NCBI RefSeq assembly: GCF_018129385.1
Contig: NZ_JAFCLN010000026.1
Location: forward strand, 1-64,000
DNA: 64,000 bases
Direction: 5' to 3'
Origin: Bradyrhizobium lablabi
GTDB lineage: Bacteria > Pseudomonadota > Alphaproteobacteria > Rhizobiales > Xanthobacteraceae
Both the position numbers and the translations under genes were made by a program. This document shows positions 42,719 to 51,324 of this stretch, piece after piece; positions within the stretch are counted from its first letter, which is position 1, and each line of letters opens with the position of its first letter. The notes under the pieces were generated by a model. The model was not told the DNA's origin. It searched no databases and saw only the letters and a program-made list of their open reading frames with translations.

Positions 42719-43234
42719 ATGATGAAAGCCGTTGCGACGGCGGTGGAGACCGCTGACCGTGCTGCAAACCAGTCCGGCGTGCAGCCGCTCTATCTCGAAG
42801 CGTTGACTCTGGTGGAACGGCTGCATCGCCGCCTGCTCGACGTCATCAAGGATGAATTCGATCGCCGCGGCCGCGCCGACATCAACTCGGTGCAGGCGCT
42901 GCTGCTCTACAACATCGGCGACAAGGAGTTGACCGCAGGCGAGCTGCGCACCCGCGGCTATTACCTCGGCTCCAACGTCTCCTATAACCTCAAGAAGCTC
43001 GTCGAGCTCGGCTTCCTCGATCATCAGCGCTCGCGCGTCGATCGCCGCTCGGTCCGCATCCGCCTGACCGCGCAGGGCCAGGAAATCCGCAAGATCGTCG
43101 ATGCGCTCTACCAGAAGCATGTCAGGACGGTGGAGCAGGTCGGCGGCATCTCGAACGAGGAGTTCGCGACGCTGAACAAGTCGCTGCATCGCCTCGAGCG
43201 GTTCTGGACCGACCAGATCCTGTATCGTCTCTGA
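42719..43234 (+). CDS. ldtR: LdtR-type MarR/winged-helix regulator
   Basis: A 171-residue winged-helix protein. Long flanking dimerisation helices surround a DNA-binding core (DKELTAGELRTRGYYLGSNVSYNLKK, wing SRVDRRSVRIRL). The sequence and length fit the LdtR family conserved across Hyphomicrobiales, where it controls an L,D-transpeptidase gene and osmotic stress tolerance. Start ATG 42719 (followed by a second ATG) has AGGGGAAG upstream. It is followed by a good terminator, so it is monocistronic. Confidence 0.85.
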   Translation: MMKAVATAVETADRAANQSGVQPLYLEALTLVERLHRRLLDVIKDEFDRRGRADINSVQALLLYNIGDKELTAGELRTRGYYLGSNVSYNLKKLVELGFLDHQRSRVDRRSVRIRLTAQGQEIRKIVDALYQKHVRTVEQVGGISNEEFATLNKSLHRLERFWTDQILYRL

Positions 43235-43303
43235 GACTTCTTCGGCCCAAGCCGGCGGACACAAAAAGACCGGCAGCCGACGATATCTTGATACCTCCCA
43301 AAA

Positions 43304-43344
43304 GGGCGCATCCAGCCAGTTGCCGGCCGGGTGCGTCCTTGTTG
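43304..43344 (+). terminator. Terminator after the LdtR-type gene
   Basis: A 10 bp stem GGGCGCATCC (43304-43313) / GGGTGCGTCC (43329-43338), fully paired in RNA if two G-U pairs are allowed, followed by the T-rich TTGTTGCTTG. It lies 70 bp after the stop codon. Confidence 0.65.
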
Positions 43345-43659
43345 CTTGTGGCTGATACTTCAACCGCCGCCGCTTTCCTGCTATCTCAGCGGCCCAGAAG
43401 CATTGGCGCCCTGAGGTCTACGTTGCCCAGATAAACACCGGTCTCAATCCAGTTTCGCCCGTACGCCGGCGGCAACGCTTGCCGGCGTATCATTGCGTTC
43501 GTCGGGTGGCGGCATGAGACCGGTCTGGCATCGTCAGCATGTGCCACGCGCAGTCTCGCGCAGCTCTTTAGCCACACACCCGTATTGCCACGCCGCGTCC
43601 GGTAAGGACTGTCTCGCGCTCCCATCCTGGTGGACTTCCGAACGGAAGACCGGGACGGC
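43345..43659. other. 315 bp gene-free stretch
   Basis: This lies between the terminator and the DUF1062 gene. Short open frames on both strands lack ribosome sites and family likeness. No repeat or clear promoter was recognised. Confidence 0.45.
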
Positions 43660-44355
43660 ATGTGCAATCTGCTTCAGGTGCGTTGGACTCTTGTTCCCAG
43701 AATAGCTCCCCAACCCTGGATCGCCTGCCGCGCATGCGGAGGGTTTCGACCATTTCAGAGCAGCGGCAAGATCAGGCTCAATGCCAATGGCCGCAAGCTC
43801 GATGCATGGCTCATCTATAAATGCACAAGCTGCGAGGGGACGTGGAATCGGACGATCTTCGAGCGCAGGAATGTTGGCGACATCGATTCCGCCACGCTGG
43901 CGGCGCTGCAATCCAACGACCCCCATTGGATACGCGCGCGGGCGTTCGACCTCGAGGCGCTCAAGAGGAGCACCCACCGGATCGACGTGTCAGCCGATTG
44001 CGAAGTACGCAAGGAGCTACTGCGCGAAGCTGCGGATTGGAAGTTTCTGGAGATCGAGTTTTCGATTTCCGTTCCGGTCAGTTTGCGCCTCGATCGCCTG
44101 CTCGCATCCGAGTTGCGCGTCTCCCGTTCGCAAGTGAGCGCCTTGCACGAAGCCGGCTTGCTGACTGGAACTCCGGATCGTGCGGATGTGCTGCGGCGGC
44201 GGATCAGAGATGGCTTTCGCATCACGGTGGACTTGTCCGGTGCGGATGACCGGCGTCCGACCTGGAGATCCCTGGCCGTTGGCGAGAATGTGACTCCAGG
44301 CGAAGTGGAGCACGGATGCGAACCCGAATCTCCGAAAGCGCCGCCAGCGGATTGA
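43660..44355 (+). CDS. DUF1062 zinc-ribbon protein
   Basis: A 231-residue protein. The first 65 residues (LLQVRWTLVPRIAPQPWIAC, CRACGG, then YKCTSCEGTWNR) form the DUF1062 domain with a CxxC...CxxC zinc ribbon. The C-terminal half contains an S4-like or HTH-like patch (SLRLDRLLASELRVSRSQVSAL). Start ATG 43660 is chosen over GTG 43630. It stands alone. The function is unknown; the S4-like segment hints at nucleic-acid binding. Confidence 0.75.
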   Translation: MCNLLQVRWTLVPRIAPQPWIACRACGGFRPFQSSGKIRLNANGRKLDAWLIYKCTSCEGTWNRTIFERRNVGDIDSATLAALQSNDPHWIRARAFDLEALKRSTHRIDVSADCEVRKELLREAADWKFLEIEFSISVPVSLRLDRLLASELRVSRSQVSALHEAGLLTGTPDRADVLRRRIRDGFRITVDLSGADDRRPTWRSLAVGENVTPGEVEHGCEPESPKAPPAD

Positions 44356-44503
44356 TATATCTGTGCTTTCCTGAAGAACGCTTCGCGCCCGGCTTCCGGT
44401 CCGCTGCGACCTTTTGCTTTGTGGAAAAGCGGCCGATTTCCCGAATTGGAACTTATTTCCGCGCTCAGCTTTATTATGTGCGTTGCGAAAGGAATTCGAA
44501 AAG

Positions 44504-44731
44504 ATGTTGGTTGAGCGCGGTTTGCAGGTCATGAATGTCGAGGCGGTGGGCGAAGCTTACGCCATCGCTTCCAACTATCTGCGCAAGGCCGGCGCGATGC
44601 CCGACAACCTCGTCACCAACGAGCGGCTGCTTGGCATCATCGTCGAGATGTTTCGCCGCGGCGAATTCAACAGGCTCAGGCTCGCCAACAAGGCGATCGC
44701 CAGATACGAGGCCGAGACGCTGATCGAGTGA
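44504..44731 (+). CDS. Small conserved hypothetical protein
   Basis: A 75-residue soluble protein (MLVERGLQVMNVEAVGEAYA at its start) predicted to be helical. Start ATG 44504 has AAAGGA about 10 nt upstream. It lies 48 bp before a second small gene on the same strand, possibly co-transcribed. The coding character is good (strong third-position GC). No function is recognised. Confidence 0.7.
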   Translation: MLVERGLQVMNVEAVGEAYAIASNYLRKAGAMPDNLVTNERLLGIIVEMFRRGEFNRLRLANKAIARYEAETLIE

Positions 44732-44779
44732 GCTTCACTCAAGACTGACCCGTTTCCCTCAACCGGAGCCAGCCATCCC

Positions 44780-45001
44780 ATGGAAGCCGCCATCGACCGC
44801 ATCATGCAGACCTACGATCTGCTGATGAACCGCACCGCTGCCGCCAACGACGAGGCGCGCGAGAAGGTGACGGAATATCTCACCACGCTGGTCGAAGCCG
44901 GCGAGCGGGACACACACCGGCTCACGGTGTGCGGGCTGACGTATTTGCGCCAGCTCGACGGCAGCAATGATCCTGTGAAGGCCGGGTATACGGGGCTGTA
45001 G
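44780..45001 (+). CDS. Small conserved hypothetical protein
   Basis: A 73-residue, mostly helical acidic protein (IMQTYDLLMNRTAAANDEAR, ending DGSNDPVKAGYTGL). It has no signal peptide or membrane segment. It follows another small gene by 48 bp. Proteins of this look are common in Bradyrhizobium, but the function is not known. Confidence 0.7.
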   Translation: MEAAIDRIMQTYDLLMNRTAAANDEAREKVTEYLTTLVEAGERDTHRLTVCGLTYLRQLDGSNDPVKAGYTGL

Positions 45002-45007
45002 AGACTC

Positions 45008-45118
45008 TGCGTTCCCCGAACGCGTAGCGGTGCGCTGCCGAGCCGGGGTCCATATTGCTGCGACAGTAGGTCCCGGCTCTGCTGAGCAGCGTTACCGCTG
45101 CACCGCGTCCGGGACACG
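45008..45118. repeat. Palindromic intergenic repeat (GTCCCGGCTCTGC family)
   Basis: The element runs from GTTCCCCGAACGCG to CGCGTCCGGGAC. It contains inverted arms around GAGCCGGGGTCC / GGTCCCGGCTC and GAGCAGCG / CGCTGC. It fits a known rhizobial repeat type and lies between a small gene and the glutathione transferase gene. Confidence 0.7.
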
Positions 45119-45193
45119 AGCTTCTGGTTCGCTGCACATCACCAATAATGTCTGCTACACCTCGGCCCAACTAGAAAGCCGGGAGAAACGCAC

Positions 45194-45820
45194 ATGCTCA
45201 CGCTCCACCACCTCAACGATTCCCGCTCGCAGCGTATCCTCTGGCTGCTGGAAGAGCTCGGCACGCCCTATGAGCTCAAGCAATATCAGCGCAATGCCCA
45301 GACAAGGCTGGCGCCGCCGGAGCTGAAGCAAATCCATCCGCTCGGCAAATCGCCCGTTATCGCCGATGGCGATGTGCGCATCGCAGAGTCGGCTGCGATT
45401 GTCGATTATGTCATCCGCCGCTATGGCAAAGGCGCCATGATGCCGGCGCCCGGCAGCGCGGAGTACGAGACCTATAACGAATGGCTGCATTATTCGGAGG
45501 GCTCGGCGATGCTGCCGCTGATGCTCAACCTCTATGTCTCCCGGCTGAAGGAGGCGGGCGCGCCGCTGCATCCGCGCATCGAGAGCGAGATCGCCAATCA
45601 CCTCGGCTATATCGAAAGCGAACTCGCCGGCCGCGAGTTCTTCGTCGGCCTGTCCCTGAGCGGCGCCGATATCCAAATGAGTTTTGTGGCTGAAGTGGCG
45701 AGGTCGTTCGGCAAGCTCGCGGCGTATCCGAACTACGCCGCCTGGCTGACTCGGATGCACGCCCGGCCGGCCTTCAAGCGCTCGGTGGAGAAGGGCGGAG
45801 TCTACCGGCTGGCGAGCTAG
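45194..45820 (+). CDS. Glutathione S-transferase
   Basis: A 208-residue cytosolic GST. The N-terminal thioredoxin-like domain starts MLTLHHLNDSRSQRILWLLE and holds the cis-Pro and glutathione-binding ESAAIVDYV segment (about 58-66). The C-terminal helical domain ends YAAWLTRMHARPAFKRSVEKG. A Ser near residue 10 could be the activating residue. The start is ATG 45194 with GGGAGAA upstream. It is a single gene; the substrate is unknown. Confidence 0.9.
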   Translation: MLTLHHLNDSRSQRILWLLEELGTPYELKQYQRNAQTRLAPPELKQIHPLGKSPVIADGDVRIAESAAIVDYVIRRYGKGAMMPAPGSAEYETYNEWLHYSEGSAMLPLMLNLYVSRLKEAGAPLHPRIESEIANHLGYIESELAGREFFVGLSLSGADIQMSFVAEVARSFGKLAAYPNYAAWLTRMHARPAFKRSVEKGGVYRLAS

Positions 45821-45985
45821 AGCTGAAAAAGCTGTGAGCGCAATCCAGGCTTGTCGTTGTACTTCCTGCGGCTGACAGCCACGCGAATGACCGCCAACGC
45901 CGCCCGTGCGGCGCGGTTTCAGGCCGTATCGCCCGTTGCCGGGCAGGGTCTCGCTGACGCGAACGCGGCCATAGCGTAGGGCAAG

Positions 45986-46162
45986 TTACGGCCGCTGCCA
46001 GTCAGTCAACTCATACGAGTGCTCGTCAAGGTGTTCGACCAGAAGCTTGCGATAGTGCGCCGCCATCTCGCGATAATGCTGCCTCGAGATGGGATCGGCC
46101 GCGCTGTCCGCGCGCTGTTCGAACATTTCGGCCTTCTGCCGGAGTACCGATGCTTCGGTCAT
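45986..46162 (-). CDS. Small hypothetical protein, 58 residues
   Basis: An ATG at 46162 with AGAGGA about 8 nt upstream opens a 58-residue frame ending in TAA. The protein begins MTEASVLRQKAEMFEQRADS, is rich in charged helix residues and ends ELTDWQRP. The repeated RQKAEMFEQRA / RQHYREMAAHYRKL pattern resembles small helical proteins common in Bradyrhizobium. The function is unknown. Confidence 0.65.
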   Translation of the reverse strand: MTEASVLRQKAEMFEQRADSAADPISRQHYREMAAHYRKLLVEHLDEHSYELTDWQRP

Positions 46163-46622
46163 TGGGTGATTCCTCTTTCGGGACTCACCTAAGGATTAGT
46201 CTTGGCAGAAGAACGGACGGCCGCTTCACGATCGGGTGACAGCGGCGCGTTGTCGCGTCTGTCCCGCCGTCGTTCGAATTCGCGAGCTATCTCAAGCACT
46301 TTGTTCCGTCGGGCAAATCAGCGAAAACCTGTCCAGCCCGCCGCGCAAAAATATTTCGCTTTTCAATTCTGAAAATCAGAAGTATTGGTGTTGCCGTCTC
46401 ATTCCGATGAGGGGCGTCGGCCGTCGTCACCGAACGTTGGGATGAGGTGCGGTGGACGCTTTGGCGTGGTGAATTTCACCAGACGAAAACGTCGAGGCGT
46501 ACGGCGAAGTCGTGTGGTTCTGGCGCCGCTATGCAGGCGCTAAGTCTTGCGGAGCTATCCGCAAGGCGACGGTGACAACAAAGCGCTCTCACCGGGAAGA
46601 TCACGTATAAGCCGTAAAGCCA
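46163..46622. other. 460 bp gene-free, repeat-like stretch
   Basis: No convincing gene is seen; a 69-codon frame at 46236-46445 lacks a ribosome site and natural composition. From about 46440 to 46622 the sequence (GTGGACGCTTTGGCGTGGTG onward, then CGCAAGGCGACGGTGACAAC) has the look of the multicopy element whose right part is also found at the window start. It is therefore probably the left part of that same repeat. Confidence 0.45.
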
Positions 46623-46803
46623 TTGCGCAGGGGATGTCGGAGTGTTCTCCGCTCACCTGTATGCTCGTGTGCATTTTTTCGTTGCGCAAGCAGCGCACAC
46701 GAGACCTCGGGTGCAGCGCGCACCCGGCATTCCCTGCGCCCTCTCTCGTTAGAGGCGCGATGAGATTGGAAAAGCTCGGATGCAAATCGCGTCGCGAGAA
46801 CGC
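46623..46803. repeat. Dispersed Bradyrhizobium-type repeat, copy 2
   Basis: The second copy of the element at 1-182, in the same orientation, about 80 percent identical by eye. The shared core GATGTCGGAGTGTTCTCCGC is exact. It is flanked on the right by a different palindromic repeat, so mobile or hot-spot DNA accumulates here. Confidence 0.8.
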
Positions 46804-46817
46804 AAACACACATTCAG

Positions 46818-46919
46818 TCGTCATCCCCGCGTATGCGGGGATCCAGTATTCCAGAGGCCGCCGTGATAGAACCGAAAAGCCGCGGCGTACTGGACCCCCG
46901 CATGCGCGGGGGTGACGAC
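46818..46919. repeat. Palindromic repeat (GTCATCCCCGC family), two hairpins
   Basis: Two hairpins face each other. TCATCCCCGCGTATGCGGGG lies at the left and CCCCCGCATGCGCGGGGGTG at the right, with GATCCAGTAT and GTACTGGACC as inner arms. This is a widespread intergenic repeat of rhizobia and other proteobacteria. It lies 200 bp upstream of glyA. Confidence 0.85.
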
Positions 46920-47113
46920 CGGTGTTTGAGCCCAGGCCGGAACCTTGCCACCCCCGCCATCCCCCACCATATCTTGCATAAATATCAACCGGCTACCGCA
47001 ATGGCTTGGCCATTCCGGCCCGATATGGTATCCGGCAGGGACCATCTTCCGACCGCCACCCAAGACCGCCCGCAGTCCCCTTAAGTGGCTGCGGCGGTGG
47101 AGATATTTCGCCG

Positions 47114-48415
47114 ATGAGCTCTTCCGCCAAAACCGCGTCCGCGCCCGACTCGTTCTTCAGGGCCACCCTTGCCGAGGCCGACCCGGAAATCGCCGCCGCG
47201 ATCAAGGGCGAACTCGGCCGGCAGCGCCATGAGATCGAGCTGATCGCCTCGGAAAACATCGTCAGCCGCGCCGTGCTGGAAGCGCAGGGCTCGGTGATGA
47301 CCAACAAATATGCGGAAGGCTATCCGGGCGCGCGCTACTACGGCGGTTGCGAATGGGTCGACGTCGCCGAGACGCTGGCGATCGAGCGCGCGAAAAAGCT
47401 GTTCGGCGCGAACTTCGCCAACGTGCAGCCGAACTCCGGCAGCCAGATGAACCAGGCGGTGTTCCTGGCGCTGCTCCAGCCCGGCGACACCTTCATGGGC
47501 CTCGACCTGGCGGCCGGCGGCCATCTCACCCACGGCTCGCCCGTCAACATGTCCGGCAAGTGGTTCAAGGCCGCGCACTACACCGTGCGCCGTGAGGATC
47601 AGCTCATCGACATGGATGCGGTGGCGAAGCAGGCCGAGCAGGTGAAGCCGAAACTGATCATTGCCGGCGGCTCCGCCTATTCGCGCGCGTGGGACTTCAA
47701 GCGCTTCCGCGAGATCGCCGACAGCATCGGCGCTTATCTGATGGTGGACATGGCGCACTTCGCCGGTCTGGTTGCGGGCGGCGTGCATGCTTCGCCGGTG
47801 CCGTACGCGCATGTGACGACCACCACCACGCACAAATCGCTGCGCGGCCCGCGTGGCGGCCTGATGCTGTGGAACGACGAGGCGCTCACCAAGAAGCTGA
47901 ACTCGGCGATCTTCCCGGGCCTCCAGGGCGGCCCGCTGATGCATGTCATCGCCGCCAAGGCGGTGGCGCTGGCCGAAGCGCTGCGTCCCGACTTCAAGAT
48001 CTACGCCAAGAACGTCGTCGAAAACGCCAAGGCTCTGGCGGAAACGTTGCGCGGGCATGGCCTCGACATCGTCTCGGGTGGAACCGACAATCACCTGATG
48101 CTGGTCGACCTGCGGCCGAAGGGGCTGAAGGGCAACGTTTCGGAAAAGGCGCTGGTCCGCGCCGCCATCACCTGCAACAAGAACGGCATCCCGTTCGATC
48201 CGGAAACCCCGTTCGTCACCTCGGGCCTGCGTCTCGGCACCCCGGCGGCGACCACGCGCGGCTTCGGCGTTGCCGAGTTCAAGCAGGTCGGAGGTATGAT
48301 CGCCGAAGTCCTGAACGCGCTGGCGCAGTCGTCGGACGGCAAGGCGCCGCTGGTGGAAGCTGCGATCAAGGAACGGGTCAAAGCGCTCACCGATCGCTTC
48401 CCGATCTACACTTAA
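47114..48415 (+). CDS. glyA: Serine hydroxymethyltransferase
   Basis: A 433-residue PLP enzyme that interconverts serine and glycine and charges tetrahydrofolate with a one-carbon unit. The PLP-lysine is Lys241 in THKSLRGPRGG. The front block RHEIELIASENIVSRAV and YAEGYPGARYYGGCE are diagnostic. Start ATG 47114 has GGAG about 11 nt upstream; the frame extends to 47006 but the extension is not conserved-looking. It is the first gene of the glyA-nrdR-rib series, with nrdR 12 bp downstream. Confidence 0.96.
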   Translation: MSSSAKTASAPDSFFRATLAEADPEIAAAIKGELGRQRHEIELIASENIVSRAVLEAQGSVMTNKYAEGYPGARYYGGCEWVDVAETLAIERAKKLFGANFANVQPNSGSQMNQAVFLALLQPGDTFMGLDLAAGGHLTHGSPVNMSGKWFKAAHYTVRREDQLIDMDAVAKQAEQVKPKLIIAGGSAYSRAWDFKRFREIADSIGAYLMVDMAHFAGLVAGGVHASPVPYAHVTTTTTHKSLRGPRGGLMLWNDEALTKKLNSAIFPGLQGGPLMHVIAAKAVALAEALRPDFKIYAKNVVENAKALAETLRGHGLDIVSGGTDNHLMLVDLRPKGLKGNVSEKALVRAAITCNKNGIPFDPETPFVTSGLRLGTPAATTRGFGVAEFKQVGGMIAEVLNALAQSSDGKAPLVEAAIKERVKALTDRFPIYT

Positions 48416-48427
48416 GGTCCTCGCCGG

Positions 48428-48910
48428 ATGCGCTGTCCAAGCTGCAACAGTCTCGATACGCAGGTAAAGGACTCGCGTCCGACCGAGGATTCCGCCGTGA
48501 TCCGGCGGCGGCGGGTGTGCATCGCCTGCAATTTCCGCTTCACCACCTTCGAGCGGGTGCAGCTCCGCGAACTCACCGTCATCAAGCGCAACGGCCGCCG
48601 CGTGCCGTTCGACCGCGACAAGCTGGTGCGCTCGCTGCAAATCTCCTTGCGCAAGCGCCCCGTGGATGCCGAGCGGCTGGAGAAGATGGTGTCCGCGATC
48701 GTGCGCGAGCTCGAAAGCGGCGGCGAGGCGGAGGTCTCGTCGGAGGCGATCGGCGAGATCGTGATGGAGCATCTGCGCCAGCTCGACGACGTCGCCTATG
48801 TCCGCTTCGCCTCGGTCTACCGCAATTTCCGCGAGGCCAAGGATTTTGAAGCCGTGCTGGGCGAACTCTCCAGTGAAGAGGACGCGCGGCTCGCCACGAT
48901 ACGCAAATGA
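48428..48910 (+). CDS. nrdR: Transcriptional repressor NrdR
   Basis: A 160-residue regulator of ribonucleotide reductase genes. The N-terminal zinc ribbon uses Cys3, Cys6, Cys31 and Cys34 and is followed by an ATP-cone domain (VIKRNGRRVPFDRDKL onwards). It binds NrdR boxes when loaded with ATP/dATP. It overlaps ribD by 4 nt and follows glyA by 12 bp, the usual alphaproteobacterial order. Confidence 0.95.
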   Translation: MRCPSCNSLDTQVKDSRPTEDSAVIRRRRVCIACNFRFTTFERVQLRELTVIKRNGRRVPFDRDKLVRSLQISLRKRPVDAERLEKMVSAIVRELESGGEAEVSSEAIGEIVMEHLRQLDDVAYVRFASVYRNFREAKDFEAVLGELSSEEDARLATIRK

Positions 48911-50052
48911 TCTTCCGGATCCTGGAAGACCAGTTCGCGCAGAAATCCAAAGAAGCGAAAGCCGCGGACCGGCGTTTCATGGAGCTTGCGCTTACGCTCG
49001 GCCGCCGCGGGCAGGGCCGCACCTGGCCCAACCCCGCCGTCGGCGCGGTGGTGGTGAAAGATGGCATCATCGTCGGCCGCGGCTGGACCCAGCCCGGCGG
49101 CCGCCCGCATGCCGAGCCGGAAGCCCTACGGCGCGCCGGCGAGGCGGCGAGGGGCGCCACGCTCTACGTGACGCTGGAGCCATGCTCGCATTTCGGCAAA
49201 TCGCCGCCTTGCGTCGATGCGGTGATTGCATCCGGCATTGCCCGCGTCGTCTCCGCAATCGAGGACCCCAATCCGGAGGTCGCAGGCCAAGGCCACGCCA
49301 GACTCCGCGCCGCTGGCATCGCCGTGGATATCGGCCTCTGCGCCGCGGAAGCCGCCCACGACCATGCCGGCCATTTCCGCCGCATCCGCGACAAGCGCCC
49401 GCACGTCATCCTCAAGCTGGCGGTCTCCGCCGACGACAAGATCGCCGCCGCCGGCCACAGGCCGGTCGCGATCACGGGCGAGGCGGCGAAGACGCGCGTT
49501 CATCTCCTGCGCGCGCAGTGCGATGCCATCCTCGTCGGCATCGGCACCGTGCTGGCCGACGATCCCATGCTGACCTGCCGCCTGCCGGGCATGGAGTCCC
49601 GCTCGCCGGTGCGGGTGGTGCTGGACCGCAGCTTGCGCATTCCCGGCACCGGCAAACTCGTGCATTCCGCCCGCCAGACGCCGCTCTGGGTGATCGCGTC
49701 GGAAACCGCCGAAGCGCCCGCCGCGATGAAGCTCGGCGCCGCCGGCGCGCAGGTGATCCGTATCGCCCCTACAACGGCGGGGCTTGATCTGCCCGCCGTG
49801 CTGCATGCGCTGGCGGAAAAAGGCATCACGCGGCTGATGGTCGAAGGCGGTGCACGAGTGGCGTCGTCGTTCATTTCGGCTGATCTGGTCGACGAAATCT
49901 GGCTGCTGCGCGGACCCGATACCGTCGGCGCCGACGGCGTTCCCGCGCTGAACGCATTGCCGCTCGCCGCAATCACGCAGTCGCCCGCGTTCAAGGTCCG
50001 TGCTAGCGAGACGCTCGGAAAAGACTCCCTTACTGCTTATGAGCGTGCCTGA
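48907..50052 (+). CDS. ribD: Riboflavin biosynthesis deaminase/reductase RibD
   Basis: A 381-residue bifunctional enzyme. The N-terminal deaminase carries the zinc motif HAEPEAL and EPCSHFGKSPPC. The C-terminal reductase domain (RPHVILKLAVSADDKIA onwards, with VEGGARVASSF) uses NADPH. It performs the second and third steps of riboflavin synthesis. It overlaps nrdR by 4 nt and ribE by 1 nt, so the genes are translationally coupled. Confidence 0.95.
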   Translation: MIFRILEDQFAQKSKEAKAADRRFMELALTLGRRGQGRTWPNPAVGAVVVKDGIIVGRGWTQPGGRPHAEPEALRRAGEAARGATLYVTLEPCSHFGKSPPCVDAVIASGIARVVSAIEDPNPEVAGQGHARLRAAGIAVDIGLCAAEAAHDHAGHFRRIRDKRPHVILKLAVSADDKIAAAGHRPVAITGEAAKTRVHLLRAQCDAILVGIGTVLADDPMLTCRLPGMESRSPVRVVLDRSLRIPGTGKLVHSARQTPLWVIASETAEAPAAMKLGAAGAQVIRIAPTTAGLDLPAVLHALAEKGITRLMVEGGARVASSFISADLVDEIWLLRGPDTVGADGVPALNALPLAAITQSPAFKVRASETLGKDSLTAYERA

Positions 50053-50660
50053 TGTTCACGGGTATTGTCACCGATGTCGGCGAGATCGCCAGCCTGAAGC
50101 CAGTGGCGCAGGGGCAGTTGCACCGCATGCGCATCGCCTGCCGCTATGACCAGTCAACCATCGCCGATGGCGCCTCGATCGCCTGCAACGGCGTGTGCCT
50201 CACGGTGGTCGCCTCGGGCGTCGACGGCGGCAAGACCTGGTTCGACGTCGATGCCGCAGCCGAGGCGCTGGGCATGACCACGGCAAAGCACTGGGCAACC
50301 GGAACCAAACTCAATCTCGAGCGCGCGCTGAAAATCGGCGATGAACTCGGCGGCCACATCGTGGCCGGCCATGCCGACGGCATCGCGACCATCGAAAAGC
50401 GCGACGATCTGCCCGATATGGCCCGCTTCGAGCTGCGAACCACGCGGGAGCTCGCGCGTTTCATCGCGGCAAAGGGTTCCGTGACGCTGGATGGCGTCTC
50501 GCTGACGGTCAACACCGTGCAGGACGTGACATTTTCGGTGCTGATCATCCCGCACACGCTCAATGTCACCACGCTCGGCGCATGGCGCGCCGGCAGCGAG
50601 GTCAATATCGAAGTCGATCTGATGGCGCGCTATGCGGCGCGGCTGTCGGAAATGAAGTGA
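50052..50660 (+). CDS. ribE: Riboflavin synthase (alpha subunit)
   Basis: A 202-residue enzyme with the two tandem lumazine-binding barrels of riboflavin synthase. MFTGIVTDVGEIASLKP opens the first and the second starts near GGHIVAGHADGIATI. It dismutates two lumazines to riboflavin. The start overlaps the ribD stop. A palindromic repeat separates it from ribH. Confidence 0.95.
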   Translation: MFTGIVTDVGEIASLKPVAQGQLHRMRIACRYDQSTIADGASIACNGVCLTVVASGVDGGKTWFDVDAAAEALGMTTAKHWATGTKLNLERALKIGDELGGHIVAGHADGIATIEKRDDLPDMARFELRTTRELARFIAAKGSVTLDGVSLTVNTVQDVTFSVLIIPHTLNVTTLGAWRAGSEVNIEVDLMARYAARLSEMK

Positions 50661-50707
50661 CGGCGACCCTTGGCATTGCAGGCCGTCGCGCCTACAACGC
50701 CGCCAAC

Positions 50708-50808
50708 CCCTCATGGTGAGGAGGCGCGCAGCGCCGTCTCGAACCATGAAGGTCCGAAAAACAAGTCATCCTTCGAGACGCGGCCGAAGGCCGCTCCTCA
50801 GGATGAGG
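50708..50808. repeat. Palindromic repeat inside the rib series
   Basis: Arms CCTCATGGTGAGGAGGCGC and GTCATCCTTCGAGACGC...CTCCTCAGGATGAG form two hairpins of the same family as 42250-42375. It lies between ribE and ribH. The arms end about 20 bp before the ribH start. Confidence 0.82.
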
Positions 50809-50830
50809 ACCGAGCGAGTGGAAAGAGCTT

Positions 50831-51322
50831 ATGGCAGACGCGCGGCGCGCACCCCTGAAAGACACGACCGACATCGCGGGCGCACGCGCGCTGATCGTCG
50901 AGGCGCGGTTCTATGACGACATCCAGGACGCGATGCTGGAAGGCGCGCTGGCCGAGCTCAAGGCGGCCGGCGTCTCCCACGACGTCATTACGGTAACCGG
51001 CTCGCTGGAAATCCCGGCTGCAATCGCGATCGCGCTCGATGCCGCCGAGAAGACCGGAAAGCCCTATGACGCCGTGATCGCGCTCGGCTGCGTCATCCGC
51101 GGCGACACCATTCATTTCGAGATCGTCTCGATCGAATCCTCGCGCGCGCTGATGGATCTGGCGGTGGCGCGAAAGTTTCCGCTCGGCAACGGCATCATCA
51201 CCGTCAACACGGAGGAACAAGCCTGGGCGAGGGCGCGCGCTTCTGAGCTCAACAAGGGCGGCGATGCCGCGCGCGCGGCGCTTGCGATGTTGCGCATCAA
51301 ACGCCGTCTGGCAAAATCCTGA
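50831..51322 (+). CDS. ribH: 6,7-dimethyl-8-ribityllumazine synthase
   Basis: A 163-residue lumazine synthase. Active-site parts are ARFYDDIQD near residue 25, VTGSLEIPAAI and ALGCVIRGDTIHFEIV with the catalytic His. It condenses ribityl-uracil with dihydroxybutanone phosphate. Start ATG 50831 has GGAAAGAG 4-11 nt upstream, just beyond the repeat. It is followed by nusB after 2 nt, a typical alphaproteobacterial arrangement. Confidence 0.95.
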   Translation: MADARRAPLKDTTDIAGARALIVEARFYDDIQDAMLEGALAELKAAGVSHDVITVTGSLEIPAAIAIALDAAEKTGKPYDAVIALGCVIRGDTIHFEIVSIESSRALMDLAVARKFPLGNGIITVNTEEQAWARARASELNKGGDAARAALAMLRIKRRLAKS

Positions 51323-51324
51323 CC

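Noticed and set aside
43386..43667. A 93-codon minus-strand frame between the LdtR-type and DUF1062 genes
   Set aside because: Weak start, Arg-rich, and overlaps the start region of the DUF1062 gene.
46236..46445. A 69-codon frame in the repeat-rich stretch
   Set aside because: No ribosome site, odd composition, and it overlaps repeat-like DNA.
46818..46919. Possible CRISPR array because of repeated palindromes
   Set aside because: Only two hairpins facing each other, with no regular spacers; it fits a known intergenic repeat type.
47081..48772. A 563-codon open frame antisense to glyA and nrdR
   Set aside because: Composition is that of an antisense frame, and the plus-strand genes are certain.
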